Below are positions 52,174-61,474 of a stretch of DNA of 64,000 bases, piece by piece. The translations under genes and the position numbers were made by a program. The stretch lies in NCBI RefSeq assembly GCF_000377985.1, contig NZ_KB899045.1:62001-126000 (forward strand). The letters run 5' to 3'. Each line of letters opens with the position of its first letter. Position 1 is the stretch's first letter. This stretch comes from Sporolactobacillus vineae DSM 21990 = SL153 (GTDB lineage: Bacteria > Bacillota > Bacilli > Bacillales > Sporolactobacillaceae). The notes beneath the pieces are model-generated. The model was not told where the DNA came from. It did no database searches and saw only the letters and a program-made list of their open reading frames with translations.

Positions 52174-52376
52174 AAGATCATCACCTGCTCTTCTTTATGA
52201 CTGTAACATTTTTAACCCGAATGAACATTAGATTCAGGATAAGTGGTTCGGTACAGAAGACAAATGGTGATCAACGCAGTACATCCGGAGAAAAGCATTG
52301 ATGAGAAAATATTTTGGGTGTGCTTGGCATAATAGCGGAGGCTGATTCTCCAGGCAGAGTTTCGTGCGCTTGCATT

Positions 52377-52997
52377 TTACGTATTCAGCGTCAGTTCCCA
52401 TCCTCTGGATCGGGGCGTGAGCCCTGCCGCCGCCCTTGCGAGTGTGTCGGCGGCGAGGTTGCCGCGGTTCTGGTGAGCCGGTACTTTGATGAAATGGATG
52501 GCGAGCTCCTTTTCCAGCTGGCGCATACGGTAAGTGTAAGCGACCGTTGCCTTTGTCGCAGCATTCCAGGTGCCGGTTGCCCAGCCGGCGATGCCGTCGT
52601 AGTCGTGGTAGATGGTGAGTGCGGGGTAGCCGCAGTCGGCGGCAAGTGTGGCTGCGTGAATGACGGCCTGAAGCTCGCCTGCGATATTGGTCAGATTGGT
52701 CCAGTCGGGGTCTTTGATGGACAAGCTGAGCCGGTTTATATCACCCTCCGGCGACACGATCAGGACCCCGGCGCCGTAAGCCCTGTTTCTGGGATCGTAA
52801 CAGCCGTCGACAAAAGCGGCGGCTGAGCCTTCTGCAAGATTGGGTTCACTTTCAGTCAGGAGCCACAGGACAGCGTCGCGTTTGCGGTCGAACCGCCGCC
52901 ATTCGGCGCTGCGGATGCCGCGAATTTCGCGTTCCGTCTGGTGCCAGGTTGAGAAGAGCCCGGCTCGTTTTCCACTTTGGATGGCGTAAATAGACAT
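52377..52997 (-). CDS. Ribonuclease H-like protein
   Basis: 206 residues. A short N-terminal stretch (YAIQSGKRAGLFSTWHQTEREIRG...WRRFDRKRDAVLWL) resembles the viroplasmin-like hybrid-binding domain. The RNase HI fold follows with acidic residues in AAFVDGCYD, AGELQAV, IYHDYDG and NLAADTLAR, so the four-carboxylate site looks complete. It would cut RNA in RNA-DNA hybrids. GAAGGGA lies upstream of ATG. No linked genes. Confidence 0.82.
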   Translation of the reverse strand: MSIYAIQSGKRAGLFSTWHQTEREIRGIRSAEWRRFDRKRDAVLWLLTESEPNLAEGSAAAFVDGCYDPRNRAYGAGVLIVSPEGDINRLSLSIKDPDWTNLTNIAGELQAVIHAATLAADCGYPALTIYHDYDGIAGWATGTWNAATKATVAYTYRMRQLEKELAIHFIKVPAHQNRGNLAADTLARAAAGLTPRSRGWELTLNT

Positions 52998-53179
52998 GAC
53001 GGATCAGATCCCTTCTTTAGAGGTTATGAAAGGTGTCTTTGTCCGTATTTTATTCAGAGGTGTTTTTTCTGTATGGGCGAATGGATGGGGTATTTGTGAA
53101 AAGGGAGCATATGAGCATTTTGCTTTATCGAGCAGCTGATCCCTTGCTCTTCTGCGACTGACTGGAGGTATTCCGACGT

Positions 53180-53219
53180 AAAAAAGGCTGACATCCGGAT
53201 GGATTCGTTCGGATGTCAG
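53180..53219 (-). terminator. Terminator downstream of tRNA-Gln (distal)
   Basis: Minus-strand stem CTGACATCCG/CGGATGTCAG followed by CCTTTTTTAC. The plus strand lacks a comparable T-run. The gap 52998-53179 shows no gene. Confidence 0.75.
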
Positions 53220-53238
53220 TCTTTAGCATTCCATAGAG

Positions 53239-53280
53239 AAGAGCCCGAAAGCCTTGATATATCAAAGCTTTCGGGCTCTT
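53239..53280 (-). terminator. Hairpin directly after tRNA-Gln
   Basis: 14-bp arms AAGAGCCCGAAAGC and GCTTTCGGGCTCTT, beginning 7 nt after the tRNA 3' end; only a weak T stretch follows. It may be a processing or first termination signal ahead of the stronger hairpin. Confidence 0.6.
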
Positions 53281-53286
53281 ATGCGA

Positions 53287-53358
53287 TTACCCCATCTGGA
53301 TTCGAACCAGAACATCACGGCCCCAGAAACCGTTGCCTTACCGTTTGGCCATGGGGTA
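53287..53358 (-). tRNA. tRNA-Gln (anticodon CTG)
   Basis: 72-nt minus-strand cloverleaf: acceptor TACCCCA/TGGGGTA, D arm GCC...GGC with GGTAA, anticodon stem ACGGT/GCCGT around loop TTCTGGG (CTG, reads CAG), T arm CTGG TTCGAAT CCAG, discriminator A, no encoded CCA. The genome presumably also has a TTG-anticodon Gln tRNA. Confidence 0.9.
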
Positions 53359-53595
53359 ATGAATCAGAACAAGAAATAGTATACCCAGAAATAATGAATA
53401 ATGCAACCTTATTTCTTAAAGACGCAAAAATCAATGAGTTCTGAATTCTCTTAACGGAGAAAATAGAACTGCCCGATCCATTAAAAAATCCCGCTATGAT
53501 CCGCTTTTCCGGGTGCAGGTACCTGATTTTTTCCGCCGGTGATAGAATGAATAGATGAAAATAACATTTTGAGATAACAGAAAGGCAGGGTCCGG

Positions 53596-56091
53596 ATGGT
53601 GAATGAACTGCCGGATACAATCGATATTTATCACGCAAAAACTCATAATTTGAAAGATATTACGGTCCATGTGCCGCTCCATGAACAAGTGGCGATTGCC
53701 GGTGTATCGGGATCAGGGAAATCCTCGCTGGCGATGGGAGTACTTTATGCTGAAGGAAGCCGCAGATACTTAGAGGGTTTGTCCGCCTTCACCCGCCGGA
53801 AGATTCATCAGGCAGAGCGGGCATCGGTGGAAAGGATCGACTTTCTTCCGCCGGCCCTGGCTTTGCGCCAGTGTCCGCCGGTTCCCGGGCGCCGAAGCAC
53901 AGTCGGGACAATCACAGAAATCTATAATCTTCTCCGGCTGATTTTTTCCCGGCTGGGGACACACCGTTGTCCGAATGGTCATGCGGTGCCGCCTTCCCTT
54001 CAGGCAATTATGGAAGAACGCTGTATCTGCCCGGAATGCGGGGTTTCATTTAAATTGCCGAGTGCTGAATTTTACTCATTCAATTCGGCCTTGGGCGCTT
54101 GCCCGTCGTGCGGAGGACTCGGTGAACGGGCGGAAGTGGATCCGTCAAGGGTTGTTCCGGATCCTTCAAAAACACTGAAGCAGGGTGCGGTTGCCTCTTG
54201 GCGATCAGCCGGCCGCGGCTATATGATCCGTCTGGCAGCGCTGCTCGGTGTGCGGCTTGATGTGCCGTGGAATAAGCTGACGGAGCAAGAGAAGCACATC
54301 GTGATGGAAGGCAAGCGGACACGGCGCCCGCTGATTTTCCACAACCGGGATACCGGTGCTGAATATCCGATCCTGTTTACCTACGAAAATGCGCTGGATT
54401 CGGTACGTCAGGCACTGGTCGGCGACAAGAACCAGACGCGTTTTGCAAAGATGAAAAAATTTCTCAGCATCCGTCCGTGTGAAACCTGTCACGGTGTCCG
54501 GCTCCGTCCGGAAGCATTGCAGACTACCGTGGCCGGAATGACGATCGCTGAGGCGGCGGCACTGCCGCTGGAAAAAATTGACCGGCTGGGTGACGGCCTG
54601 GCCCGCGCGGTGCCGGAATCGGTACGGACAGTTGCGGAAAAGCTCAGTTCCGGACTCCACGAGGAACTGGAACCGCTGCTCGGACTGGGAGTAGGCTATC
54701 TCACACTGGATCGCCAGGGGGCGACGCTGTCCACCGGGGAACGCCAGCGTCTGGAATTGTCGGCAATGGCCCGGGGCGGTTCGACAGGCATTCTCTACAT
54801 TCTGGACGAGCCGTCGGTCGGGCTGCATCCGGCCAATGTCGAAGGGCTGGAAAATGTCATGCGGCGAATGGTCCGGAACGGCAACAGTCTGGTAGTGGTC
54901 GATCACAACCTGGAGATTATCCGCCATTCAGATTATATGATTGAAATGGGTCCAGAGGCCGGAGTGAACGGCGGGCGGGTTGTTGCAGCCGGCCGGCCTG
55001 AAGATGTGGCTGAAAAAGGAGCAACACTGACCGGACAATACCTTTCCGGCGTCCGGCAGGTCAGGGGCCGCAACCGGCGTCCGGTGCCGCATGACGATGC
55101 CGCTTTTATGAGGATCACTGTTTCCAGAAAGCACAATCTGGACCATGTTGCCGCAGCGTTTCCGTTGAACCGGATGACCGCTGTGACCGGTGTTTCCGGT
55201 GCGGGAAAGACAGCGCTGATTCTGGACAGTCTCGTTCCGGCAGTGAAAGCCGAGCTGATCGGCAGGCCGCTTCCTGCTCACGTCGCTGCGTTGACAGGCG
55301 CGGATCCTATCCGCCGCGTCCTGAAAGTTGATGCCGCGCCGATCGGGCGAAATTCGCGGTCCACTCCGGCTACCTATACCGGCCTTTTTGATGAGGTCCG
55401 ACGGTTATTTGCCGCAACGGAAGAAGCGAATCGCAGAGGCTGGGATGCCGGACATTTTTCCTTTAATGTCAAAGGAGGACGCTGTGCGGTCTGTGAAGGC
55501 CGCGGCGACATGGCTCTGGACATGCAGTATCTGCCGGAGCAGCATGTCCGCTGCCCGCATTGCGGCGGCACCCGCTATGAGCCGGAAACTCTTGAGGTCC
55601 GTGTCCGGGGAAAGTCGATCGCCGATGTGCTGGCGATGTCTGTGGACGATGCACTTGACTTTTTTACGGATGATCCGGGACTGGCGGCGCAACTCCAGAT
55701 TCTGCACGACGTCGGTCTCGGGTATCTTCGCCTCGGGGAACCGACACCTGGTCTGTCCGGCGGCGAAGCGCAGCGGATGAAGCTGGCCGGCGAACTGGTT
55801 CACCGGCATCCCGGAACGTTGTACGTGCTTGACGAACCGTCGACCGGGCTGCATGTTCATGATCTTGAACTGCTGATCGGCGTTCTGGACCGGCTAATGG
55901 GTGACGACTCGACCGTCATTTTGATCGATCATGATCCGGATGTGATTGCCTGCAGCGATTACGTAGTCGACCTCGGGCCGGGCGGCGGTCCGGAGGGCGG
56001 ACACATTGTTGCTTCGGGTACACCGGCACAGGTCGCGGCGAATCCGGACAGCCTGACGGGGAAATATCTTGCCGGACACGGCAGTCTGTGA
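53596..56091 (+). CDS. UvrA2-like excinuclease ATPase subunit paralogue
   Basis: 831 residues, shorter than the usual 930-960 of UvrA1. Two ABC modules: first Walker A GVSGSGKSS, signature LSTGERQRLELSAMARG, Walker B LYILDEPSVGL; second Walker A GVSGAGKTA, signature LSGGEAQRMKLAGEL, Walker B LYVLDEPSTGL. Zinc-type Cys pairs are seen at CPECG, CPSCGG, CETCHG and CAVCEG...CPHCGG. The length suggests loss of the UvrB-binding region, as in class II UvrA proteins linked to DNA-drug tolerance or export. No uvrB is adjacent. ATG with an upstream AAAGGCAGGG. Confidence 0.88.
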   Translation: MVNELPDTIDIYHAKTHNLKDITVHVPLHEQVAIAGVSGSGKSSLAMGVLYAEGSRRYLEGLSAFTRRKIHQAERASVERIDFLPPALALRQCPPVPGRRSTVGTITEIYNLLRLIFSRLGTHRCPNGHAVPPSLQAIMEERCICPECGVSFKLPSAEFYSFNSALGACPSCGGLGERAEVDPSRVVPDPSKTLKQGAVASWRSAGRGYMIRLAALLGVRLDVPWNKLTEQEKHIVMEGKRTRRPLIFHNRDTGAEYPILFTYENALDSVRQALVGDKNQTRFAKMKKFLSIRPCETCHGVRLRPEALQTTVAGMTIAEAAALPLEKIDRLGDGLARAVPESVRTVAEKLSSGLHEELEPLLGLGVGYLTLDRQGATLSTGERQRLELSAMARGGSTGILYILDEPSVGLHPANVEGLENVMRRMVRNGNSLVVVDHNLEIIRHSDYMIEMGPEAGVNGGRVVAAGRPEDVAEKGATLTGQYLSGVRQVRGRNRRPVPHDDAAFMRITVSRKHNLDHVAAAFPLNRMTAVTGVSGAGKTALILDSLVPAVKAELIGRPLPAHVAALTGADPIRRVLKVDAAPIGRNSRSTPATYTGLFDEVRRLFAATEEANRRGWDAGHFSFNVKGGRCAVCEGRGDMALDMQYLPEQHVRCPHCGGTRYEPETLEVRVRGKSIADVLAMSVDDALDFFTDDPGLAAQLQILHDVGLGYLRLGEPTPGLSGGEAQRMKLAGELVHRHPGTLYVLDEPSTGLHVHDLELLIGVLDRLMGDDSTVILIDHDPDVIACSDYVVDLGPGGGPEGGHIVASGTPAQVAANPDSLTGKYLAGHGSL

Positions 56092-56218
56092 CAGGGTGTC
56101 CCTTTTTCCTGCAGGCCGCCCGATGATCTACTAGCCAAGTATGTGAATTTAGTGGCATAATAGAGATAACGCAAATAGATCGTTATAATTGGCTATAAAT
56201 GACGGGGAGATATGAACT

Positions 56219-57595
56219 ATGCACCTAGTATTACTTTCAGGCGGTTCAGGCAAAAGACTCTGGCCGCTCTCAAATGATGCACGCTCCAAACAGTTTCTGC
56301 GCGTGCTTCAGGATCGTCAGAATCATCTGCTGTCGATGGTTCAGCGGGTCTTCGGGCAGCTGAACACCATCGGTCTCGGCGGGTCGACGGTGATCGCGAC
56401 CGGGAAGAGCCAGGTCGAAACGCTGCAAAACCAGCTGGGTACCGATGTGCCGCTGATCGTCGAGCCGGAGCGGCGCGACACTTTTCCGGCGATTGCGCTG
56501 GCAGCTTCCTATCTCTATTCGGTTATGGAAACGGACCCGAACGAAGTGGTCGCCGTCCTGCCGGTAGATCCTTATGTGGATGCCGGATTCTTCAAGCGCA
56601 TCCTGGATCTTGAACCGCTTGTTCAGAATACGGATGCCGACCTGGCTCTGATGGGTGTCCGGCCGACTTATCCATCGGAAAAATACGGCTACATGGTCCC
56701 GGACAAGAGCAGGACCGACGGCTATATCAAAGTGGATCATTTTACCGAAAAGCCGAAAGAGGAACTGGCAAAGCAGCTGATTGAAAAATCTGCACTCTGG
56801 AACTGCGGTGTGTTCGGTTTCCGTTTGAAATATATGATCGACAAGCTGCAGGCACTTGGCCTTCCGCTCCATTATGAAGGCCTGAAGAAGCAGTACCGCA
56901 AACTGCCGAAGATCAGTTTTGACTATGCGGTCGTTGAAAAGGCGAAAAACATTGTCGCTTTGCCGTATGACGGTTTTTGGAAGGATCTCGGTACCTGGAA
57001 CACTCTGACCGAAGAAATGGCGACGCAGCAGATTGGGAAAGGGATTATCAGTGAGGATTCGAAAAATACCAATCTGATCAATGAACTGGATCTGCCGGTC
57101 ACCGTCCTTGGCGTTTCCAACGCGGTCGTCGCGGTCAGCCCGGATGGCATCCTCGTTTCGGACAAGGATCAGAGTCCGCGAATCAAGGAAGTCATGAAAG
57201 GGTTCCAGCAGCGGCCGATGTATGAAGAGCGGCATTGGGGCTCATATCAGGTGCTTGATTATACGAGCTATACGAAAGATCATGAAGAAGTGCTGACGAA
57301 GAAACTGAAAATCAAAGCCGGAAGCAATCTCAGCTACCACTGCCATCATCTCCGCCAGGAAGTCTGGACGGTGATTCGCGGCCGCGGCCGTTATGCCGAA
57401 GACGGTGTGATTCGTTCGATCAAGCCGGGCGACGTTGTCATCGTTCCGGCCGAAACGCTCCACGCCATTATTGCCGATGAGCCGATGGAACTGATCGAAG
57501 TTCAGATGGGCAGCCAGCTGATCGAAGAAGACATTCTCAGAAAATATATGAGCTGGGCAGAAATCGAAGCCAACTGCTCATCAGTAAAAAGCTGA
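56219..57595 (+). CDS. manC: Mannose-1-phosphate guanylyltransferase / mannose-6-phosphate isomerase
   Basis: 458-residue bifunctional-type enzyme making GDP-mannose for polysaccharides. The nucleotidyltransferase start is LVLLSGGSGKRLWPLSNDARSKQFL; FTEKP and NCGVFGF are typical. The C-terminal 110 residues are a cupin (SNLSYHCHHLRQEVWTVIRGRG) matching type II phosphomannose isomerase. GGGGAG precedes the ATG. It stands alone with a terminator after it; no glycosyltransferase genes are close. Confidence 0.93.
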   Translation: MHLVLLSGGSGKRLWPLSNDARSKQFLRVLQDRQNHLLSMVQRVFGQLNTIGLGGSTVIATGKSQVETLQNQLGTDVPLIVEPERRDTFPAIALAASYLYSVMETDPNEVVAVLPVDPYVDAGFFKRILDLEPLVQNTDADLALMGVRPTYPSEKYGYMVPDKSRTDGYIKVDHFTEKPKEELAKQLIEKSALWNCGVFGFRLKYMIDKLQALGLPLHYEGLKKQYRKLPKISFDYAVVEKAKNIVALPYDGFWKDLGTWNTLTEEMATQQIGKGIISEDSKNTNLINELDLPVTVLGVSNAVVAVSPDGILVSDKDQSPRIKEVMKGFQQRPMYEERHWGSYQVLDYTSYTKDHEEVLTKKLKIKAGSNLSYHCHHLRQEVWTVIRGRGRYAEDGVIRSIKPGDVVIVPAETLHAIIADEPMELIEVQMGSQLIEEDILRKYMSWAEIEANCSSVKS

Positions 57596-57606
57596 AGCAG
57601 TAATGT

Positions 57607-57653
57607 AAAAAGATCCGGACGCCGCAGCCGATGCGGATGCCCGGATCTTTTTT
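57607..57653 (+). terminator. manC terminator
   Basis: Twelve-bp stem AAAAAGATCCGG/CCGGATCTTTTT with an inner GC-rich loop and T-run, about 10 nt after the manC stop. Confidence 0.87.
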
Positions 57654-57797
57654 GACCTTCAGACTGAAGCGTGATGGCGCCAGTTCATTCGTCCGGATCT
57701 CTGCCGGCACATGAGAAACGCCGGAACCGGGGATCCTGATATGGTAAAATGAGGGTATACGTTCTGCACAATGAAAAAGAAAGAGGGACATGAACCA

Positions 57798-59210
57798 ATG
57801 ACTCAGAAAGTAACCGTCACACCGGATAGAGATGACTTTCTCAGGGATCTGACCGATCTCCTGTCGGTAAACAGTGCCAAGGATGCGGCCGCGGCAACGA
57901 AGGACGCACCGTTCGGCCCGGGTCCGCGCCGGGCGCTGGACAAAATGCTGGCACTGGCAGAAAAAGACGGCTTCCGTACCAAAAATCTGCAAGGCTACGT
58001 CGGCTATATTGAATATGGTCCGGAAGACGCAGCAGATTACATCGCCGTGCTCGGCCACGTCGATGTGGTTCCGGCCACAGGCCAGTGGACGCACGATCCG
58101 TTCACGCCTTACATCGAAGACGGAACGCTTTATGCACGGGGCGCGATCGATGACAAGGGCCCGACCATGGCGGCTTATTATGCGCTGAAGGCCTTGCGGA
58201 AATCCGGCTTGCCGATCCGGCACCGGATCCGGCTGATCGTCGGCACCGATGAAGAGAGCGGCTGCGAATGCCTCGTTAAGTACAATGAACTGGAACCGAT
58301 GTCGCTGTTCGGTTTTTCGCCGGATGCGGAATTTCCACTGATTTTTGCCGAAAAAGGCCAGATTCGTATTCGCATCGATCTTCCGGAAAAGGGGGAAGCA
58401 GCACCTGTCCGGTTAAGTACATTTTATTCCGGCGAACGGATCAACATGGTACCGGATCATGCCTGCGCCGTGGTATCCGGACCGGAAGCGGAAAAAGCTG
58501 CGGCTGCCGCGGAAAACGATCTTAAAGCGAAAAAAATTGTATACCGTGCGGAAAAACTGACGGACGGCGTCAAACTGACCGTTAAGGGGAAGTCGGCGCA
58601 CGGTTCCGATCCGGCCCATGGCGTCAATGCCGCTTTTTTGCTTGCTTCCGCGCTTCAGAAAGCACCATTTTCCAGCTCGGAACAGACGTTCATCAGTTTT
58701 CTGGCGGATACATTGAACAATGACTTTGCCGGCGAACGGCTCGGCGTTGCCTGCCATGATGATGTGTCCGGGGAGCTGACGGTCAATGCCGGTGTGATCC
58801 GCTATGATGTCCGGAAGGGCGGCTCGGTGTCGCTTGATCTGCGCTGCCCGGTCAAGGCCGATCTTGCGAAGATTGAAGCAACGCTGAAGGCTACCGTTTC
58901 CAGACTGGGATTGACAGTCGGTTCACTGGGTACGAGCGATCCGCTCTATATGGATCCGAACCACCCTGGGGTGCAGATTCTGAAAAAAGTGTATGAGGAG
59001 CATATGGGGCTCAAGGATGTGACTTTACTGACCTCCGGCGGCGGTACCTATGCACAGTATCTCGACGCCGGAGTGGCATTTGGCGCCTGCATGCCGGATT
59101 ATCCGTATACCGGCCATCAGGTGGACGAGCACGTGCGGGTTGACGATCTGCTGAAAGCTTCTGAAATCTATGCCGATGCGATGTACGAACTGGGCAATTT
59201 GGCTAAATAA
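57798..59210 (+). CDS. pepV: Dipeptidase PepV (M20 family)
   Basis: 470-residue di-zinc aminopeptidase cleaving dipeptides with a range of N-terminal residues, as in lactobacilli. Motifs: VLGHVDVVPATGQWTHDPF, RGAIDDKGP, GTDEESGCECL, SFSP-type FGFSPDAEFP and the late TSGGGTYAQYL and GHQVDEHV. ATG 57798 is preferred: GAGGGA is 9 nt upstream and the size equals PepV; the ATG at 57771 has no ribosome site. Confidence 0.93.
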   Translation: MTQKVTVTPDRDDFLRDLTDLLSVNSAKDAAAATKDAPFGPGPRRALDKMLALAEKDGFRTKNLQGYVGYIEYGPEDAADYIAVLGHVDVVPATGQWTHDPFTPYIEDGTLYARGAIDDKGPTMAAYYALKALRKSGLPIRHRIRLIVGTDEESGCECLVKYNELEPMSLFGFSPDAEFPLIFAEKGQIRIRIDLPEKGEAAPVRLSTFYSGERINMVPDHACAVVSGPEAEKAAAAAENDLKAKKIVYRAEKLTDGVKLTVKGKSAHGSDPAHGVNAAFLLASALQKAPFSSSEQTFISFLADTLNNDFAGERLGVACHDDVSGELTVNAGVIRYDVRKGGSVSLDLRCPVKADLAKIEATLKATVSRLGLTVGSLGTSDPLYMDPNHPGVQILKKVYEEHMGLKDVTLLTSGGGTYAQYLDAGVAFGACMPDYPYTGHQVDEHVRVDDLLKASEIYADAMYELGNLAK

Positions 59211-59328
59211 CGGCCCATGCACGGCATGAAAGCCCATTAAACCCATAGGAAAACGAATCAACTGTTTGACGACGCAGGAAATCTCGCATATATTAGTTGT
59301 AAAAGTTGTACGTGCGGGAGCGATGAAT

Positions 59329-60069
59329 ATGGGAGAAAAACCGGTTATCGGCGTCACCACCGGATTTGCAAAAAGGAATGAATTCTCGCAGGGACCCTAC
59401 GTCCATCAGGATTACGAGCAGTCCCTGTTTCTGACGGGCGCGGTGCCGGTACTCCTGCCAGTTGCGCCGGATGACCTGACCGGCCGATACCTGAGTTTAT
59501 GCGACGGCTTCATTTTCAGCGGCGGCGGCGATGTGGATCCCCGGTTCTACGGCGAAGCGCCGTCACCCTTCATCGAGCCCTTCGACGCCGAACGGGACCG
59601 CTTTGAGATCACCTTGCTGAAGAAGGCCGTCGCAGCCGGCAAACCGGTGCTCTGCATCTGTCGCGGGCTGCAGGTACTCAATGTGGCCTATGGCGGTACG
59701 TTGATTCAGGATCTGGCTGCAGAGTGGAAACAGCCGATTCTGCATGATCAGAAGATTCCGCGTGTGCAGACAAGCCACAGCGTGCGGCTCCTTGGGGACA
59801 GCCGCCTGTGCCGGCTTTTCGACGGGAAAACGAGTATTTATGTCAACAGTCTTCATCATCAGGCGATCAAGGCGCTGGCACCCGGTTTCCGGGCTGTGGC
59901 TTATGCTCCGGACGGCGTCATTGAGGCTGTTGAGAGCGATACCCACAGCCGGGTGTTCGGCGTTCAGTGGCATCCCGAGTCGCTGACGGCCGGCGGCGAT
60001 CCGCTGATGCGCCGCCTGTTCCAGACGTTTGTTACTGCCTGCGGTCTGAGCGACGAAAAGGTCAGATAG
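59329..60069 (+). CDS. Gamma-glutamyl-gamma-aminobutyrate hydrolase-like (PuuD type, class I GATase fold)
   Basis: 246-residue cytosolic hydrolase of the peptidase C26 family. The nucleophile Cys lies in LCICRGLQVLNVAYGG and the His/Glu pair in GVQWHPESL. It starts MGEKPVIGVTTG, a typical start for the family; GGGAG lies 8 nt upstream. Relatives split gamma-glutamyl-GABA in putrescine breakdown or other gamma-glutamyl amides. The polyamine operon at the left end makes a polyamine link conceivable but they are 54 kb apart. Confidence 0.85.
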   Translation: MGEKPVIGVTTGFAKRNEFSQGPYVHQDYEQSLFLTGAVPVLLPVAPDDLTGRYLSLCDGFIFSGGGDVDPRFYGEAPSPFIEPFDAERDRFEITLLKKAVAAGKPVLCICRGLQVLNVAYGGTLIQDLAAEWKQPILHDQKIPRVQTSHSVRLLGDSRLCRLFDGKTSIYVNSLHHQAIKALAPGFRAVAYAPDGVIEAVESDTHSRVFGVQWHPESLTAGGDPLMRRLFQTFVTACGLSDEKVR

Positions 60070-60072
60070 GTT

Positions 60073-60107
60073 AAAAAGAGCAAAGGCACAGTGCCCTTGC
60101 TCTTTTT
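60073..60107 (+). terminator. Terminator after the GATase-like gene
   Basis: Perfect outer stem AAAAAGAGCAA/TTGCTCTTTTT with inner GGCAC/GTGCC. The rest of the gap to 60319 shows no gene. Confidence 0.9.
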
Positions 60108-60319
60108 AACAAATTGAACCGATTCAGAGAGATTCACCGCTAAAGTGCCGGTTGTCACAAAAAGTTGCGGATTTCCGGTTACTTTTTCCCATCAAAGCTG
60201 ATAAAATGTGTTTACTGTAAAAGAACAGGCATAGGATACGAGAAAGACGAATTTCCCGGCGGATCATGCGGTTTCCGGTGACCGGCGGCATCCTTTGAAA
60301 CAGATCGACACTGGAGTCG

Positions 60320-61048
60320 GTGAAAGAATGCAAACCGTGTTGGGGGCTTATTGACGTGTTGGCAAAGAGTATGGTCTGGTTGGTTGTGTCGGTGCTGCTG
60401 AATGCATTCGGGAATGCGCTGACGGTAAAGGCGGCCCTGGGATCGGCACCGTGGACGGCGGCAAGCCTGAATGTGTCTTCCGCTTTAGGGATTACGGTCG
60501 GTCAGGCGCTGATTATTGCAGGCGGGATCGTCCTGATTGTCGACGATTTCCTGCGCGGACACTGGAACCGGATGAAAGATCTGTTTAACTTTCTTTATGT
60601 CTTGTCTTTCGGCTATCTGATCGACGCCTGGCTGTTTGTGATGCAGCATATTGTGGTAAATGGTATGATTTTTCGCACTGCCGTCTGCACGCTCGGTATT
60701 CTGTGCGTCGGCTGCGCGCTGTCGATCTACTTCCGTATCAATCTCGTGCTCCATCCGTTCGACGACCTGATGAAGATTATGCGGGAGAAATTTTTCCATG
60801 GACACATCGTCCCGGCCCAGCGTCTGTCGCTGGGCATTCCGCTCGTCATCGGACTGACTGTAGGACTTATCCGTCATGATCTGATCGGCATCAGTCTCGG
60901 CACAGCGATCAGTTTTCTCTGCACCGGGTACTTCATTGTACTGTTCGATAAACTGGTGAAACTGCATCTGGATTCGGAGTGGCACATTTTTCTGCCGCTG
61001 CATCACGGACACCATGCACACAAGCTGGCTCATGCGACGCATCACTGA
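60320..61048 (+). CDS. YczE/YitT-like membrane protein with His-rich tail
   Basis: 242-residue integral membrane protein with five or six helices (MVWLVVSVLLNAFGNALTVKAALGSAPWTAASL is the family-type N-terminal block). Members are of poorly known function; B. subtilis YczE influences bacillomycin/surfactin-related phenotypes. The C-terminus HHGHHAHKLAHATHH has eight His in 15 residues, a possible metal-binding tail. The GTG 60320 start has GGAG only 3 nt away; GTG 60355 (then LAKSMVW) with GGGGGC upstream is an alternative. Confidence 0.75.
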   Translation: MKECKPCWGLIDVLAKSMVWLVVSVLLNAFGNALTVKAALGSAPWTAASLNVSSALGITVGQALIIAGGIVLIVDDFLRGHWNRMKDLFNFLYVLSFGYLIDAWLFVMQHIVVNGMIFRTAVCTLGILCVGCALSIYFRINLVLHPFDDLMKIMREKFFHGHIVPAQRLSLGIPLVIGLTVGLIRHDLIGISLGTAISFLCTGYFIVLFDKLVKLHLDSEWHIFLPLHHGHHAHKLAHATHH

Positions 61049-61066
61049 GTTGCGGAGAAGAACAGC

Positions 61067-61095
61067 TTGACTTTTTCTGAAAAGATGTCAATAAT
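61067..61095 (+). promoter_or_regulatory. Promoter of the T-box leader
   Basis: TTGACT, 17-bp spacer, AATAAT; predicted start near 61102, just before the T-box stem I region. Confidence 0.6.
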
Positions 61096-61137
61096 TAAAC
61101 TGTTTCAAGTGAAACAATCATGATTTTCTCGTAAAAG

Positions 61138-61417
61138 CGATGAAGAGAAAAAGTAGAAGGCAGGCTTCTCCGCAGAGAGCTCCGGCAGGTGAGAGGGAGC
61201 AGAGGTGAACCTTCGAACATGGCCTCTGAGCTGTGCGGCTGAAAAGGGGACTTCATGTCCGAGTAAGCCGCAACGGATGGATTCCCGTTACAAAAATCGG
61301 AGTATAAGAGCTGCAAAACGGTTCCGTACTTGCTGAGGCCGGCAATGTAAGTTGTCGGTAAACTAAGGTGGTTACACGAATTCAAACCTCGTCCTTTATT
61401 TCAGGGCGAGGTTTTTT
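61138..61417 (+). promoter_or_regulatory. T-box riboswitch, methionine specifier (ATG)
   Basis: Leader with T-box hallmarks: GATGAAGAG and AAGTAG at the 5' side, AGAGAGC and GGTGAGAG in the apical part, then GAAC-ATG-GCCTCTGAGC with the specifier codon ATG at 61219-61221. The T-box core AAGGTGGTTACACG lies at 61365-61378. Its TGGT can pair with the ACCA end of a tRNA with discriminator A, as in tRNA-Met. The terminator AACCTCGTCC/GGGCGAGGTT with TTTTTT is at 61385-61417. Uncharged tRNA-Met would favour the antiterminator and turn on the next gene. Confidence 0.85.
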
Positions 61418-61474
61418 GCTGCCCCGGTGAATCCGCTCAGAAGCAGAATCGATTTTAAAAAAAGGGTGATCGGC

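Noticed and set aside
52314-52826. 170-codon plus-strand frame
   Set aside because: Antisense to the RNase H gene with all four catalytic acids; Cys/Gly-rich composition typical of a shadow.
56143-56158. Fifth TGTGA palindrome before manC (TGTGAATTTAGTGGCA)
   Set aside because: Second half-site is TGGCA instead of TCACA; only a half match.
61138-61417. SAM (S-box) riboswitch before the SAM hydrolase-like gene
   Set aside because: Expected from the gene's substrate, but the conserved S-box sequence is absent while specifier, T-box core and terminator are all present.
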